Source: Actinomadura opuntiae
Lineage (GTDB): Bacteria > Actinomycetota > Actinomycetes > Streptosporangiales > Streptosporangiaceae
Direction of reading: 5' to 3'
Assembly: GCF_030283205.1 (NCBI RefSeq)
Contig: NZ_JASNWF010000018.1
Coordinates: forward strand, 1 to 64,000
DNA length: 64,000 nucleotides
Positions within the stretch are counted from its first letter, which is position 1. The number at the start of each line of letters is the position of its first letter. The notes below the pieces were generated by a model that saw only the letters and a program-made list of their open reading frames with translations, made no database searches and was not told where the DNA came from. Positions 41,426 to 50,697 of the stretch are shown piece after piece. A program made the translations under genes and the position numbers.

Positions 41426-44047
41426 TCAGGCCGGCGGCAGCGCGGCGAGCTGTGCCTCCAGCCGCCCGATGGCGGCCTCCGCCTGCGCCAGCCGGTCGCG
41501 GTTCTTGGCGACGACCGCCTCGGGCGCCTTCGCCATGAACGCCTCGTTGCCGAGCTTGCGCCACGCCTGGTCGGCCTCCTTGCGGGCCGCCGCGAGGTCC
41601 TTGTCGAGCCGCTTGCGCTCGGCCGCAACGTCGATCACCCCGGCGGTGTCGAGCCGGACGGTGACGCCCTCGACGGGCAGCGACGCGGTGGCGGCGAACC
41701 CGTCGCCCGGCGCGGTCAGCCGCAGCAGGGCGCGGACGCCCTCCTCGTGCGCGGCGAGCGGCGAGCCGCCCCACTCCAGCGCGGCGGCGACCTTCTGGCC
41801 CGGCTTGAGCCCCTGGTCGGCGCGGAACCGGCGGACCTCGGTGACGAGCCGCTGCAGCGACTCCACGGCCGCCTCGGCGTCGCGGTCGGCGCGCGCGGCG
41901 TCGGCCGACGGCCAGGACGCGGTCACGATCGTGTCGGCGCCGGTCAGGGACGTCCACAGCTCCTCGGTGACGAACGGGATGACCGGGTGCAGCAGCTTGA
42001 GGAGGTTGTCGAGCACCTCGCCGAGCACCCGGCGCGTCGCGTCGGCACGCTCGTCGGCAAGCTGGACCTTCGCCAGCTCCACGTACCAGTCGCACACCTC
42101 GTCCCACGCGAAGTGGTACAGCGTCTCGCACGCCTTGGCGAAGTCGTAGGACTCCAGCTGCGCGTCCACCTCGGCGATGACCGCGTGCAGGCGCGACAGG
42201 ATCCACGCGTCGACCCTCGACGGCTCCGCCGGGACGTCGCCGCGCACGTGCGCGCCGTTGATCAGCGCGAACCGCGTCGCGTTCCACAGCTTGTTGCAGA
42301 AGTTGCGCGACCCCTGCGCCCACTCCTCGGCCACCGGGACGTCGCCGCCCGGGTTCGCGCCGCGCAGCAGCGTGAACCGCGTCGCGTCGGCGCCGTACCG
42401 CTCGATCCAGTCGAGCGGGTCGACGACGTTGCCGAACGACTTCGACATCTTCTTGCCGTGCTGGTCGCGGACCATCCCGTGCAGCGCGATGGTCTGGAAC
42501 GGCTCGGCGCCGTCCATCGCGTACAGCCCGAACATCATCATCCGGGCGACCCAGAAGAACAGGATGTCGTAGCCGGTGACCAGCACCGACGTCGGGTAGA
42601 AGCGCTCCAGCTCCGGGGTCTTGTCGGGCCAGCCGAGGGTGGAGAACGGCCACAGCGCCGAGGAGAACCAGGTGTCGAGGACGTCGGCGTCCTGCGTCCA
42701 CCCGGCGGGCGGCTCCTCGCCCGGGCCGGGGCAGGCGGTCTCGCCGTCCGGGCCGTACCAGACCGGGATGCGGTGCCCCCACCACAGCTGCCGGCTGATG
42801 CACCAGTCGTGCATGTTGTCGACCCACTCGAAGTAGCGGGACGCCATCTCCGGCGGGTGGATCGCCACCCGGCCGTCGCGGACCGCGTCGCCCGCCGCCT
42901 TCGCCAGCGGCTCGACCTTCACGAACCACTGCAGCGACACCCGCGGCTCCACCACCGTGGAGCAGCGCTGGCAGTGCCCGACCGAGTGCTCGTACGGGCG
43001 GATCTCCTTGACGATCCGGCCCTGCTCGCGCAGCGCCGCGACGACCGCCGGACGCGCCTCGAACCGGTCCAAACCCTCGAACGGGCCGGGCGCGGTGACC
43101 ACGCCCCGCTCGTCCATCACCGACAGCGACGGCAGCGAGTGCCGGCGGCCGATCTCGAAGTCGTTCGGGTCGTGCGCCGGGGTCACCTTGACCGCGCCGG
43201 TGCCGAACGCCGGGTCGACGTGCTCGTCCGCCACGACCGGGATGCGGCGGCCGGTCAGCGGCAGCTCGATCTCGCGGCCGACCATGTGCGCGTACCGCTC
43301 GTCGTCCGGGTGGACGGCCACGGCGGTGTCGCCGAGCATCGTCTCCGCCCGCGTGGTCGCCACGACGATCTCGTCGTCGCCCGACCCGTACCGGATCGAC
43401 ACCAGCTCGCCGTCGACGTCCTCGTGCTCGACCTCGATGTCCGACAGCGCCGTCAGGCAGCGCGGGCACCAGTTGATGATGCGCTCGGCGCGGTAGATCA
43501 GGCCGTCGTCGAACAGCCGCTTGAAGATCGTGCGGACGGCGCGGGCGCGCCGGTCGTCCATCGTGAACGCCTCGCGCGTCCAGTCGACGGAGTCGCCGAG
43601 GCGGCGCATCTGGCCGAGGATCCGGCCGCCGGACTCGGCCTTCCACTTCCACACCCGGTCGACGAACGCCTCGCGGCCGAGGTCGTGCCGGGACAGGCCC
43701 TCCTTGGCCAGCTCCCGCTCCACGACGTTCTGCGTGGCGATGCCCGCGTGGTCCATGCCGGGGATCCACGCCGTCTCGTACCCCTGCATCCGGCGCCGCC
43801 GGATCAGGGTGTCCTGGATCGAGTGGTCCAGGGCGTGCCCCATGTGCAGCGAACCGGTCACGTTCGGCGGCGGGATAACGATCGAGTACGCGGGGCGGGA
43901 CGGGTCGCGGGAGGCGTCGGCGGTGAACAGCCCCGCCGATACCCACCGCTCGTAGAGCCGGCCCTCGACATCGGCCGGTCGGTACTGGGTGGGCAGGTCG
44001 ACGTCCGCGGCGGCCCCCTGGCCGCGCTCACTGCTGGGCTGTGTCAC
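41426..44047 (-). CDS. valS: Valyl-tRNA synthetase
   Basis: This class I synthetase of about 873 aa charges tRNA-Val. The signatures are PNVTGSLHMGH (61-71, the HIGH motif) and GKKMSKSFGN (near 536, KMSKS). The editing domain is intact (GTGAVKVTPAHDPNDFEIG), and a C-terminal coiled coil (ERKRLDKDLAAARKEADQAW) ends the protein, as in bacterial ValS. The start is uncertain: GTG 44047 gives the expected N-terminus but has a poor ribosome site. Confidence 0.96.
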   Translation of the reverse strand: MTQPSSERGQGAAADVDLPTQYRPADVEGRLYERWVSAGLFTADASRDPSRPAYSIVIPPPNVTGSLHMGHALDHSIQDTLIRRRRMQGYETAWIPGMDHAGIATQNVVERELAKEGLSRHDLGREAFVDRVWKWKAESGGRILGQMRRLGDSVDWTREAFTMDDRRARAVRTIFKRLFDDGLIYRAERIINWCPRCLTALSDIEVEHEDVDGELVSIRYGSGDDEIVVATTRAETMLGDTAVAVHPDDERYAHMVGREIELPLTGRRIPVVADEHVDPAFGTGAVKVTPAHDPNDFEIGRRHSLPSLSVMDERGVVTAPGPFEGLDRFEARPAVVAALREQGRIVKEIRPYEHSVGHCQRCSTVVEPRVSLQWFVKVEPLAKAAGDAVRDGRVAIHPPEMASRYFEWVDNMHDWCISRQLWWGHRIPVWYGPDGETACPGPGEEPPAGWTQDADVLDTWFSSALWPFSTLGWPDKTPELERFYPTSVLVTGYDILFFWVARMMMFGLYAMDGAEPFQTIALHGMVRDQHGKKMSKSFGNVVDPLDWIERYGADATRFTLLRGANPGGDVPVAEEWAQGSRNFCNKLWNATRFALINGAHVRGDVPAEPSRVDAWILSRLHAVIAEVDAQLESYDFAKACETLYHFAWDEVCDWYVELAKVQLADERADATRRVLGEVLDNLLKLLHPVIPFVTEELWTSLTGADTIVTASWPSADAARADRDAEAAVESLQRLVTEVRRFRADQGLKPGQKVAAALEWGGSPLAAHEEGVRALLRLTAPGDGFAATASLPVEGVTVRLDTAGVIDVAAERKRLDKDLAAARKEADQAWRKLGNEAFMAKAPEAVVAKNRDRLAQAEAAIGRLEAQLAALPPA

Positions 44048-44232
44048 GGCCAACGATTCTACGGGGACCGCGGCGGTCCCACGGCCCGTCCCGCGAGGTC
44101 CGCCGGGCCGGGCGGCGTCCCAGAGAGCGTTTTCCCGCCGCGGACGGGACACAGGTCACCTGACACCGGGTCGCCCCCGCGGAAAGGGTGATGCCGGACG
44201 GCCTCGGCGCGGGGCGAAAGGAGTGGGACGGG

Positions 44233-45030
44233 ATGCGAGCGGTACTGGCGCGGACCGCCGTGCTGGCCGGCGCTTTCGCCGCGGGGGCCGTGGCCGCGCA
44301 GGCGGCGGCGATTCCGCACCTGCTGCGCATCACCCGCGACCTGCAACGCTCCCGCGAGCGCATCCTCGCCAGCCGGGAGGAGGAGCGCCGCCGGCTCCGG
44401 CACGACCTGCACGACGGGCTCGGCCCGACGCTCGCCAGCCTCGCCATGTCGCTGGACGCCGCCCGCATCACCCTCGCCGGCGAGCCCGAGCGGATGGACC
44501 CCGTGCTCGCCGACGTCCGGGACCGGCTCGCCACCGCCGTCGGGGAGATCCGCGACCTCGCGCACGGGCTGCGCCCGCCCGCCCTCGACGACCTCGGGCT
44601 CGTCGCGGCGATCGAGTCGTTCGCCGAGGGCTGCGCCGAGCGGGTGGACGTGCGGTTCGACGGCGGCGCCGCCGACCTGCCCGCCGCTGTCGAGGTCGCC
44701 GCCTACCGGATCGCCCAGGAGGCGCTGACGAACGTCCGGCTGCACGCGCCCGGCAGCACCGCGATGGTGCTGCTGCGCCGCGACGCCGACCTGCACCTGA
44801 TGGTCGCCGACAGCGGGCCCGGCCTGCCGGACTCCGCGCGCAACGGCGACCGGCCGCGCCCGCGCCGCGGCCTCGCCGCGATGAAGGAGTGGGCGGCGGA
44901 GATCGGCGGCGGCTGCACGGTCACCTCGCGGCCCGGCGGCGGCACCGTGGTGTCGGCCCGGCTGCCGCTGCCCGCGCCCGGCGCCGCCGGGTACCATCAT
45001 GCTCCGCCCGGACGAAGCGGGCGCTCCTGA
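44233..45030 (+). CDS. NarL-type sensor histidine kinase (short)
   Basis: This 265-aa kinase has one N-terminal hydrophobic helix (about 7-25), a short coiled stretch, the HisKA_3 dimerisation/phosphoacceptor helix with His60 in HDLHDGLGPTLASL, and an HATPase domain (AYRIAQEALTNVRLHA N-box, VADSGPGL G-box, GGGTVVSARLPLP). It lacks a large sensor domain, so it may sense membrane state or a partner. The ATG at 44233 has AAAGGAG 9 nt upstream. The response regulator gene follows after 21 bp. Confidence 0.9.
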   Translation: MRAVLARTAVLAGAFAAGAVAAQAAAIPHLLRITRDLQRSRERILASREEERRRLRHDLHDGLGPTLASLAMSLDAARITLAGEPERMDPVLADVRDRLATAVGEIRDLAHGLRPPALDDLGLVAAIESFAEGCAERVDVRFDGGAADLPAAVEVAAYRIAQEALTNVRLHAPGSTAMVLLRRDADLHLMVADSGPGLPDSARNGDRPRPRRGLAAMKEWAAEIGGGCTVTSRPGGGTVVSARLPLPAPGAAGYHHAPPGRSGRS

Positions 45031-45051
45031 GCGCGTGAGCGGAGGCCGCCG

Positions 45052-45702
45052 ATGACCGACGCGATCCGGGTCCTCATCACCGACGACCACCCGGTGTTCC
45101 GGCAGGGTCTGAAGGGCCTGCTGCAGGCGCTGGGCGTGGAGGTCGTCGGCGAGGCCGAGTGCGGGCCCGACGCCGTCCGGATGGCGGCCGAACTGCAGCC
45201 CGACGTCGTCGTGATGGACCTGCACATGCCGGGCGGCAACGGGATCGAGGCCACCCGCACCATCACCCGCACCAGCCCGCGCATCGGCGTGCTGGTGCTG
45301 ACGATGTTCCGCGACGACGACTCGGTGTTCAACGCGATGCGCGCCGGCGCCCGCGGCTACCTGCTGAAGGAGTCCGGCGCCGAGGAGATCGCGCGGGCGG
45401 TGCGGGCCGTCGCGGCCGGCGAGGCCATCTACGGGCCGGAGATCGCCCGCCGCGTCCTCACCTACTTCAGCGACATGCCCGACCCCCGGCGCGCCGCGTT
45501 CCCGGAGCTGACCGACCGGGAACGGGAGGTCCTGGAGCTGATCGCGCAGGGCCGCAGCAACGCCGAGATCGCCGGCACGCTGTTCCTCAGCCAGAAGACC
45601 GTCCGCAACCACGTGTCGAACATCTTCATGAAGCTCCACGTCGCCGACCGCGCCCAAGCCATCGTCCTCGCCCGCGAAGCGGGTCTCGGCGAATCACGCT
45701 GA
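45052..45702 (+). CDS. NarL/LuxR-type response regulator
   Basis: This 216-aa regulator has a receiver domain with phosphoacceptor Asp56 in VVVMDLHMPGG and acidic DDHP near the start. A LuxR-type helix-turn-helix ends it (LTDREREVLELIAQGRSNAE). It is the cognate partner of the kinase just upstream, 21 bp apart. The targets are not apparent; the pair lies between valS and clpX, both on the other strand. Confidence 0.93.
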   Translation: MTDAIRVLITDDHPVFRQGLKGLLQALGVEVVGEAECGPDAVRMAAELQPDVVVMDLHMPGGNGIEATRTITRTSPRIGVLVLTMFRDDDSVFNAMRAGARGYLLKESGAEEIARAVRAVAAGEAIYGPEIARRVLTYFSDMPDPRRAAFPELTDREREVLELIAQGRSNAEIAGTLFLSQKTVRNHVSNIFMKLHVADRAQAIVLAREAGLGESR

Positions 45703-45728
45703 GTTCCCACTACCCCGGCCCAAGAACT

Positions 45729-45785
45729 GGCTCGCCTTCGGCTTCGCCCCCACCGGTCAGACAACGCGCTCGCGTGACGGCTCAG
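45729..45785. repeat. Dispersed intergenic repeat, copy B
   Basis: This copy shows roughly 80 percent identity by eye to 15830-15885: the same GGCTCGCCTTCGGC start, a variable middle, then ACGCGCTCGCGTG. It lies 27 bp after the response regulator stop, again in a convergent gap. Confidence 0.6.
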
Positions 45786-45810
45786 GCGCGTTGAGACGAG
45801 CGGTGACGCG

Positions 45811-45844
45811 AGAACACCCCGGACCCGAAGGGCCGGGGCGTTCT
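45811..45844. terminator. Shared terminator of response regulator and clpX
   Basis: The hairpin AGAACACCCCGG/CCGGGGCGTTCT (one wobble) with an ACCCGAAGGG loop region lies between the two convergent genes, 9 nt beyond the clpX stop. Confidence 0.7.
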
Positions 45845-45853
45845 CGAGCGGAC

Positions 45854-47128
45854 TCAGGCGCTCTTCTCGCGCGGTTCGCGTTTGGGGCGGTCGCGCGGGA
45901 CGAGGGTCGGGTTGACGTGCTCCAGGACGGCCTCGCGGGTGATGACCACGCGTGCGACGTCCTGGCGGCTCGGCACCTCGTACATCACCGAGAGCAGGAC
46001 CTCCTCCATGATCGCGCGGAGGCCGCGGGCGCCGGTGCCGCGCAGGATGGCCTGGTCGGCGATCGCCTCCAGGGCGTCGGAGGTGAACTCCAGGTCGACC
46101 CCGTCCAGCTCGAAGAGCCGGTGGTACTGGCGGACCAGCGCGTTCTTCGGCTCGGTGAGGATGTTGATCAGCGCTTCCCGGTCCAGGTTGTGCACCGAGG
46201 TGATCACCGGGAGCCGGCCGACGAACTCGGGGATCATGCCGAACTTCAGCAGGTCCTCGGGCATCACGTCGCCGAGCACGGCCGAGGACACCTCGAAGTC
46301 GGCCTTGGAGCGGATCTGGGCGCCGAAGCCCATGCCCTGCTTGCCCACCCGGGACTCGACGATCTTCTCCAGGCCGGCGAACGCGCCGCCGCAGATGAAC
46401 AGCACGTTCGTGGTGTCGATCTGGATGAACTCCTGGTGCGGGTGCTTGCGGCCGCCCTGCGGCGGGACGCTCGCGGTGGTGCCCTCCAGGATCTTCAGCA
46501 GCGCCTGCTGGACGCCCTCCCCGGAGACGTCCCTGGTGATCGACGGGTTCTCGCTCTTGCGGGCGATCTTGTCGACCTCGTCGATGTAGATGATCCCGGT
46601 CTCGGCCTTCTTGACGTCGTAGTCGGCCGCCTGGATCAGTTTGAGGAGGATGTTCTCGACGTCCTCCCCGACGTATCCGGCCTCCGTCAGCGCCGTGGCG
46701 TCCGCGATGGCGAACGGGACGTTGAGGAGTTTGGCGAGCGTCTGCGCGAGCAGCGTCTTGCCGGATCCGGTCGGGCCGAGCAGCAGGATGTTGGACTTGC
46801 CCAGTTCCACCTGGTCGTCCCGGCCCACGTCACCCGACTGGATCCGCTTGTAGTGGTTGTAGACGGCGACCGACAGGGCCTTCTTCGCCGTCTCCTGCCC
46901 GATGACGTAGGAGTCCAGGAACTCGTAGATCTCCCGCGGCTTGGGCAGGTTGTCCCACTTCAGGTCGGAGGTCTCGGAGAGCTCCTCCTCGATGATCTCG
47001 TTGCAGAGATCGATGCACTCGTCGCAGATGTACACGCCCGGACCCGCGATGAGCTTCTTGACCTGCTTCTGGCTCTTCCCGCAGAACGAGCACTTGAGCA
47101 GATCACCACCGTCGCCGATGCGTGCCAC
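45854..47128 (-). CDS. clpX: ClpX ATP-dependent unfoldase subunit
   Basis: This 424-aa AAA+ unfoldase feeds proteins to ClpP. The N-terminal C4 zinc domain uses Cys13, Cys16, Cys35 and Cys38. Walker A GPTGSGKT is at 118-125, Walker B IIYIDEVDKI follows, and the pore loop YVGEDVE and the IGF-type loop (GKQGMGFGAQI) are present. The ATG start is standard. It follows clpP2 by 171 bp, the usual actinobacterial order. Confidence 0.98.
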   Translation of the reverse strand: MARIGDGGDLLKCSFCGKSQKQVKKLIAGPGVYICDECIDLCNEIIEEELSETSDLKWDNLPKPREIYEFLDSYVIGQETAKKALSVAVYNHYKRIQSGDVGRDDQVELGKSNILLLGPTGSGKTLLAQTLAKLLNVPFAIADATALTEAGYVGEDVENILLKLIQAADYDVKKAETGIIYIDEVDKIARKSENPSITRDVSGEGVQQALLKILEGTTASVPPQGGRKHPHQEFIQIDTTNVLFICGGAFAGLEKIVESRVGKQGMGFGAQIRSKADFEVSSAVLGDVMPEDLLKFGMIPEFVGRLPVITSVHNLDREALINILTEPKNALVRQYHRLFELDGVDLEFTSDALEAIADQAILRGTGARGLRAIMEEVLLSVMYEVPSRQDVARVVITREAVLEHVNPTLVPRDRPKREPREKSA

Positions 47129-47299
47129 CCAACTGTCTCCTTTTCGTGGGGCCGCCCGTCTGAGAGGGTGCGGCGCGGCCTGCTGGCGTCCCGAGGGCTC
47201 TCGACGTAGGACTCGACGTTACCGCCTCCAACGGACTTGGTAAGCCCCTCGCCCGGAAGTGTGGCGACCGGGCTCGGGGACTCCCGCGTCCTGCCGTCC

Positions 47300-47995
47300 T
47301 CAGGACGACACTACCTCGGCCTTGCGCTTCCTGCTGGCGAAGACATCGTCGATGAGACCGTACTCCTTGGCCTCGGCGGCGGTGAGGATCTTGTCGCGCT
47401 CGATGTCGTGCTGGACTTCTTCCATGCTCTTGCCGCTGTGCTCGGCCAGGATCGACTCCAGCAGCTCGCGGATCCGCATGATCTCGCGCGCCTGGATCTC
47501 GATGTCGCTGGACTGGCCGTAGGTGCCCTCGGTCGCGGGCTGGTGGATCAGGATCCGCGAGTTCGGCAGCGCCGCCCGCTTGCCCTTCGTGCCCGCCGCG
47601 AGCAGCACGGCGGCGGCCGAGGCCGCCTGGCCGATGCAGACCGTCTGGACGTCGGGCTTGACGAACTGCATCGTGTCGTAGATCGCCGTCATGGCGGTGA
47701 ACGAGCCGCCGGGCGAGTTGATGTAGATGCTGATGTCGCGGTCGGGGTCGATCGACTCCAGCGTGATCAGCTGGGCCATCACGTCGTTGGCGGACGCGTC
47801 GTCGATCTGCACGCCGAGGAAGATGATCCGCTCCTCGAAGAGCTTGTTGTACGGGTTCATCTCCTTGACCCCGTACGTGGTGCGCTCGACGAAGGACGGG
47901 ATGATGTAGCGGTTGTCGACCGGCAGCGCCGATCCGCCCGCCTGGACGCCGGGCCGGGCCAGATCGCTGAAACCGGGTCGGATGAGGTCGCTCAC
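47300..47995 (-). CDS. clpP2: ClpP protease subunit 2
   Basis: This 231-aa ClpP has catalytic Ser126 in IGQAASAAAVL and His151 in ILIHQPATEG. The N-terminus is about 25 residues longer than that of ClpP1 and probably carries a propeptide. The GTG start at 47995 has GGAGG 7 nt upstream. In actinomycetes ClpP1 and ClpP2 form a mixed tetradecamer; this gene follows clpP1 by 28 bp, so the two are made together. Confidence 0.96.
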   Translation of the reverse strand: MSDLIRPGFSDLARPGVQAGGSALPVDNRYIIPSFVERTTYGVKEMNPYNKLFEERIIFLGVQIDDASANDVMAQLITLESIDPDRDISIYINSPGGSFTAMTAIYDTMQFVKPDVQTVCIGQAASAAAVLLAAGTKGKRAALPNSRILIHQPATEGTYGQSSDIEIQAREIMRIRELLESILAEHSGKSMEEVQHDIERDKILTAAEAKEYGLIDDVFASRKRKAEVVSS

Positions 47996-48023
47996 TGTGT
48001 GCCTCCGATAGGTGTTCAGGTCG

Positions 48024-48662
48024 TCAGGAGACGGTGCCCTCGGAGGGCACCTGGGTGGCACTCAGCACCACGTGGTCGACGAACCCGTAGTCCTTCGCCT
48101 CGTCGGCGGTGAACCAGCGGTCCCGGTCGGAGTCGCGCTCGATCTGGTCGAGGGACTGGCCGGTGTGCTCGGCGATCTTCTCGGCCAGCGTCTTCTTGAC
48201 GTACAGCATCTGCTCGGCCTGGATCTTGATGTCGGAGGCGGTGCCGCCGATGCCGCCGGACGGCTGGTGCATCATGATCCGGGCGTGCGGCAGGGCGTAG
48301 CGCTTGCCCGTGGTGCCCGCGCACAGCAGGAACTGGCCCATCGAGGCGGCCAGCCCCATCCCGACCGTCACGATGTCGTTCGGGACGTACTGCATGATGT
48401 CGTAGATCGCCATGCCGGCGGTGACCGAGCCGCCTGGCGAGTTGATGTAGATCGTGATGTCGCGGCGGCCGTCCTCGGCCGACAGCAGCAGGAGCTCGGC
48501 GCAGATGCGGTTGGCGATGTCGTCGTCGACCTGCTGGCCGAGGAAGACGATGCGTTCGCGCAGCAGCCGCTGGAACAGCTGGTCGCCCAGGGGCAGCAGG
48601 GGCGCCTCGGCCACCCGCGCCTGGATCCGCGACGACTCGTCGAAAGTCGGAGGCATGCTCAC
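48024..48662 (-). CDS. clpP1: ClpP protease subunit 1
   Basis: This 212-aa ClpP has catalytic Ser107 in GMGLAASMGQF, His132 in IMMHQPSGG and an acidic partner in IERDSDRDRW. I chose GTG 48662, preceded by GGAGG at 8 nt, over ATG 48656, which would be too far from it. It is the first gene of the clpP1-clpP2 operon and lies downstream of tig, from which it is separated by an 18-bp hairpin. Confidence 0.96.
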   Translation of the reverse strand: MSMPPTFDESSRIQARVAEAPLLPLGDQLFQRLLRERIVFLGQQVDDDIANRICAELLLLSAEDGRRDITIYINSPGGSVTAGMAIYDIMQYVPNDIVTVGMGLAASMGQFLLCAGTTGKRYALPHARIMMHQPSGGIGGTASDIKIQAEQMLYVKKTLAEKIAEHTGQSLDQIERDSDRDRWFTADEAKDYGFVDHVVLSATQVPSEGTVS

Positions 48663-48801
48663 CGGGTGTTCCTCCGGTCCTTTTAATCGGTTCGGATGAT
48701 TGGACAGTAACGCGCTCACGACCCCGGTTAAGCCCGGGGGGCCGCCTTTTCGCCAGGGGCGTACCCACGCCTCCGCGAGGTATGGACGATCTCCGCGAAC
48801 G

Positions 48802-48842
48802 CGACACGCCCCGCACCCGGGGCGCGGGTGCGGGGCGTGTCG
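48802..48842 (-). terminator. Terminator between tig and clpP1
   Basis: An 18-bp perfect stem (48802-48819 with 48825-48842) and a 5-nt loop lie 34 nt past the tig stop. It separates tig from the clpP operon. Confidence 0.85.
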
Positions 48843-48875
48843 GGAACGCTCAGAACGTCCTGGAACGCGGTGGGC

Positions 48876-50393
48876 CTACTTGGCGTCGCCGTCCTTGGCC
48901 TCGGCGGCCGGGGCCTCCTCAGCGGCGGCCTCCGCCGCCGGGGCGGGGGTCTCCTCCGCGGCCTCGTCGCCGGGGGCGTCCCCGGCGGTCTCGGCCTCGG
49001 TGCTCTCGGCGGTCTCCGCCTCGGTGCTCTCGGCGGTCTCGCCCTCGGTCCCGGCGTCGGCGGTCTCGCCGTTCAGCTCGCGCTGGACGGCCTCGACGTC
49101 GATCACGTTGCCGGACTCGTCCTTGATCGTGACGTGCTCGACCACGAGGTTCAGCGCCTTGCTGCGCAGCACCTCCGACACGATCGCCGGGAGCTGGTTG
49201 TTCTGGGTGAGGTACTCGGCGAGCTGCTGCGGCGCCACGCCCATCTGCATGGCCTGCGTGACGACGTACTCGCTGAGCTCCTCGTTCTCGACGTTCAGCT
49301 CCTCCTGGACGGCGAGCTGGTCGAGGACGAAGCCGCCCTTGACGGCGAGCCGGGCCGCGTCGGCGACCTCGGTGTCGAACTCCTCCTCGGACTTCTCCTC
49401 GTCGGAGAGGTAGTCCTCCTTGGACATCCCCGCCATCTGGAGCTGCTGCTCCAGCTGCTGGTTGCGGCGGCTGATCTCCTCCTCCACCACCTTCTCGGGC
49501 AGCGGGATGTCGATCTTCTCCAGCAGCGCCTCGAGGGCCTTGTCGCGGGCCTCGGACAGCTGCTGCAGCTTCACCTGCCGGCCGAGCCGGGCGCGGACGT
49601 CCTCGCGCAGCTCGTCGATGGTGTCGAACTCGCTGGCCAGCTGGGCGAAGTCGTCGTCCAGCTCGGGCAGGTTCTTCACCTTGACGCTCTGCACCGTGAC
49701 GGTGATCTCGGCCTCCTCGCCGGCGTGCTCGCCGCCGACCAGGGTGCCGGTGAAGGTCTTGTCCTCGCCGGCCGACAGGCCGACCAGCGCCTCGTCCAGC
49801 CCCTCGATGGCGGACTTGCTGCCGACCTCGTAGGAGTAGCCGGTGGTGGAGGCGTCCTCGACCTCCTCGCCGTCGATCCGGGCGACCAGGTCGACGGTGG
49901 CGAAGTCGCCCTCCTCGACGGGGCGCTCGGCGGCGGTCAGCGAGGCGAACCGCTCGCGCAGGTTGCCGACGGTCTCCTCGACCTGCTCGTCGGTGACCTC
50001 GGCGTCGTCGACGACGACCTCGATGCCGTCGTAGTCGGGCACCTCGAACTTCGGCCGGATGTCGACCTCGGCGGTGAAGGCGAACTGGGTGCCGTCGTCC
50101 AGCTCGGTCACCTCCACCTCCGGCTGGCCGAGCACGAAGATCTCGGTCTCCTCGACGGCGCGGCCGTACAGCTCGGGAAGCGCGTCGTTGACCGCCTCCT
50201 GAAGGACCGCACCCCGGCCGACGTACTTGTCGATCAGCGGGGCGGGGACCTTGCCGGGCCGGAAGCCCTTGATCCGCACCTGCTGCGAGATCTCCTTGTA
50301 CGCCTTGTCGAGGTTCGGCTTGAGCTCGTCGAACGGAACCTCGACGGTGAGCTTGACCCGGGTGGGGGTCAGCTCCTCGACATCGGTCTTCAC
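48876..50393 (-). CDS. tig: Trigger factor
   Basis: This 505-aa ribosome-bound chaperone and prolyl isomerase has the ribosome-docking signature GFRPGKVP at 43-50, the FKBP-type domain (about 150-240) and the helical C-terminal chaperone domain. After residue 440 comes an acidic Ala/Glu/Thr-rich tail with a perfect 8-residue repeat TAESTEAE in tandem, which is longer than in E. coli. The GTG start at 50393 has AGGAG 10 nt upstream. It lies upstream of clpP1, as in most actinomycetes. Confidence 0.97.
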   Translation of the reverse strand: MKTDVEELTPTRVKLTVEVPFDELKPNLDKAYKEISQQVRIKGFRPGKVPAPLIDKYVGRGAVLQEAVNDALPELYGRAVEETEIFVLGQPEVEVTELDDGTQFAFTAEVDIRPKFEVPDYDGIEVVVDDAEVTDEQVEETVGNLRERFASLTAAERPVEEGDFATVDLVARIDGEEVEDASTTGYSYEVGSKSAIEGLDEALVGLSAGEDKTFTGTLVGGEHAGEEAEITVTVQSVKVKNLPELDDDFAQLASEFDTIDELREDVRARLGRQVKLQQLSEARDKALEALLEKIDIPLPEKVVEEEISRRNQQLEQQLQMAGMSKEDYLSDEEKSEEEFDTEVADAARLAVKGGFVLDQLAVQEELNVENEELSEYVVTQAMQMGVAPQQLAEYLTQNNQLPAIVSEVLRSKALNLVVEHVTIKDESGNVIDVEAVQRELNGETADAGTEGETAESTEAETAESTEAETAGDAPGDEAAEETPAPAAEAAAEEAPAAEAKDGDAK

Positions 50394-50660
50394 TGGGGTA
50401 GGTCTCCTTGATCGGGCGCTGTCTCGGCCGCGGCGTTCGACGCGTGCTCTCTTCTGCCTGCGAGCGCCCGGCCTCGACGCACACGGCCGTCGTGCCGCTG
50501 CCCGTCTGCGTCTTCTCAGCCGGTCGGTCTTCGCGGGCGCGGGCATGCCGAGATGCGGCTCCGCGCCCTCGCGCGCCAAGTCTATGGGGTAGCGGCGGCG
50601 GCTGCGGACATCGCGGTGGGCTTGGACCGGCGAATCGCTGTCAACAATCCCGTACAGGCA
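50394..50660. other. Gene-free interval upstream of tig
   Basis: This stretch separates two divergent genes and must hold the tig promoter and leader. A minus-strand TTGACA is present near 50645-50640 but has no convincing -10 partner. I see no tRNA, small gene or repeat here. Confidence 0.4.
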
Positions 50661-50689
50661 GTGACATTTGGCACCCGACCCCCCATACT
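50661..50689 (+). promoter_or_regulatory. Promoter of the DMT-type transporter gene
   Basis: GTGACA at 50661-50666 and CATACT at 50684-50689 are spaced by 17 nt. Transcription would begin at about 50696-50698, on or next to the ATG at 50698, and no ribosome site precedes that codon, so a leaderless mRNA is likely. Confidence 0.55.
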
Positions 50690-50697
50690 CGTCCGGG

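Noticed and set aside
43443..44047. T-box or other leader upstream of valS
   Set aside because: T-box leaders of actinomycetes are known mainly for ileS, and no anticodon-binding bulge or specifier loop is visible before valS.
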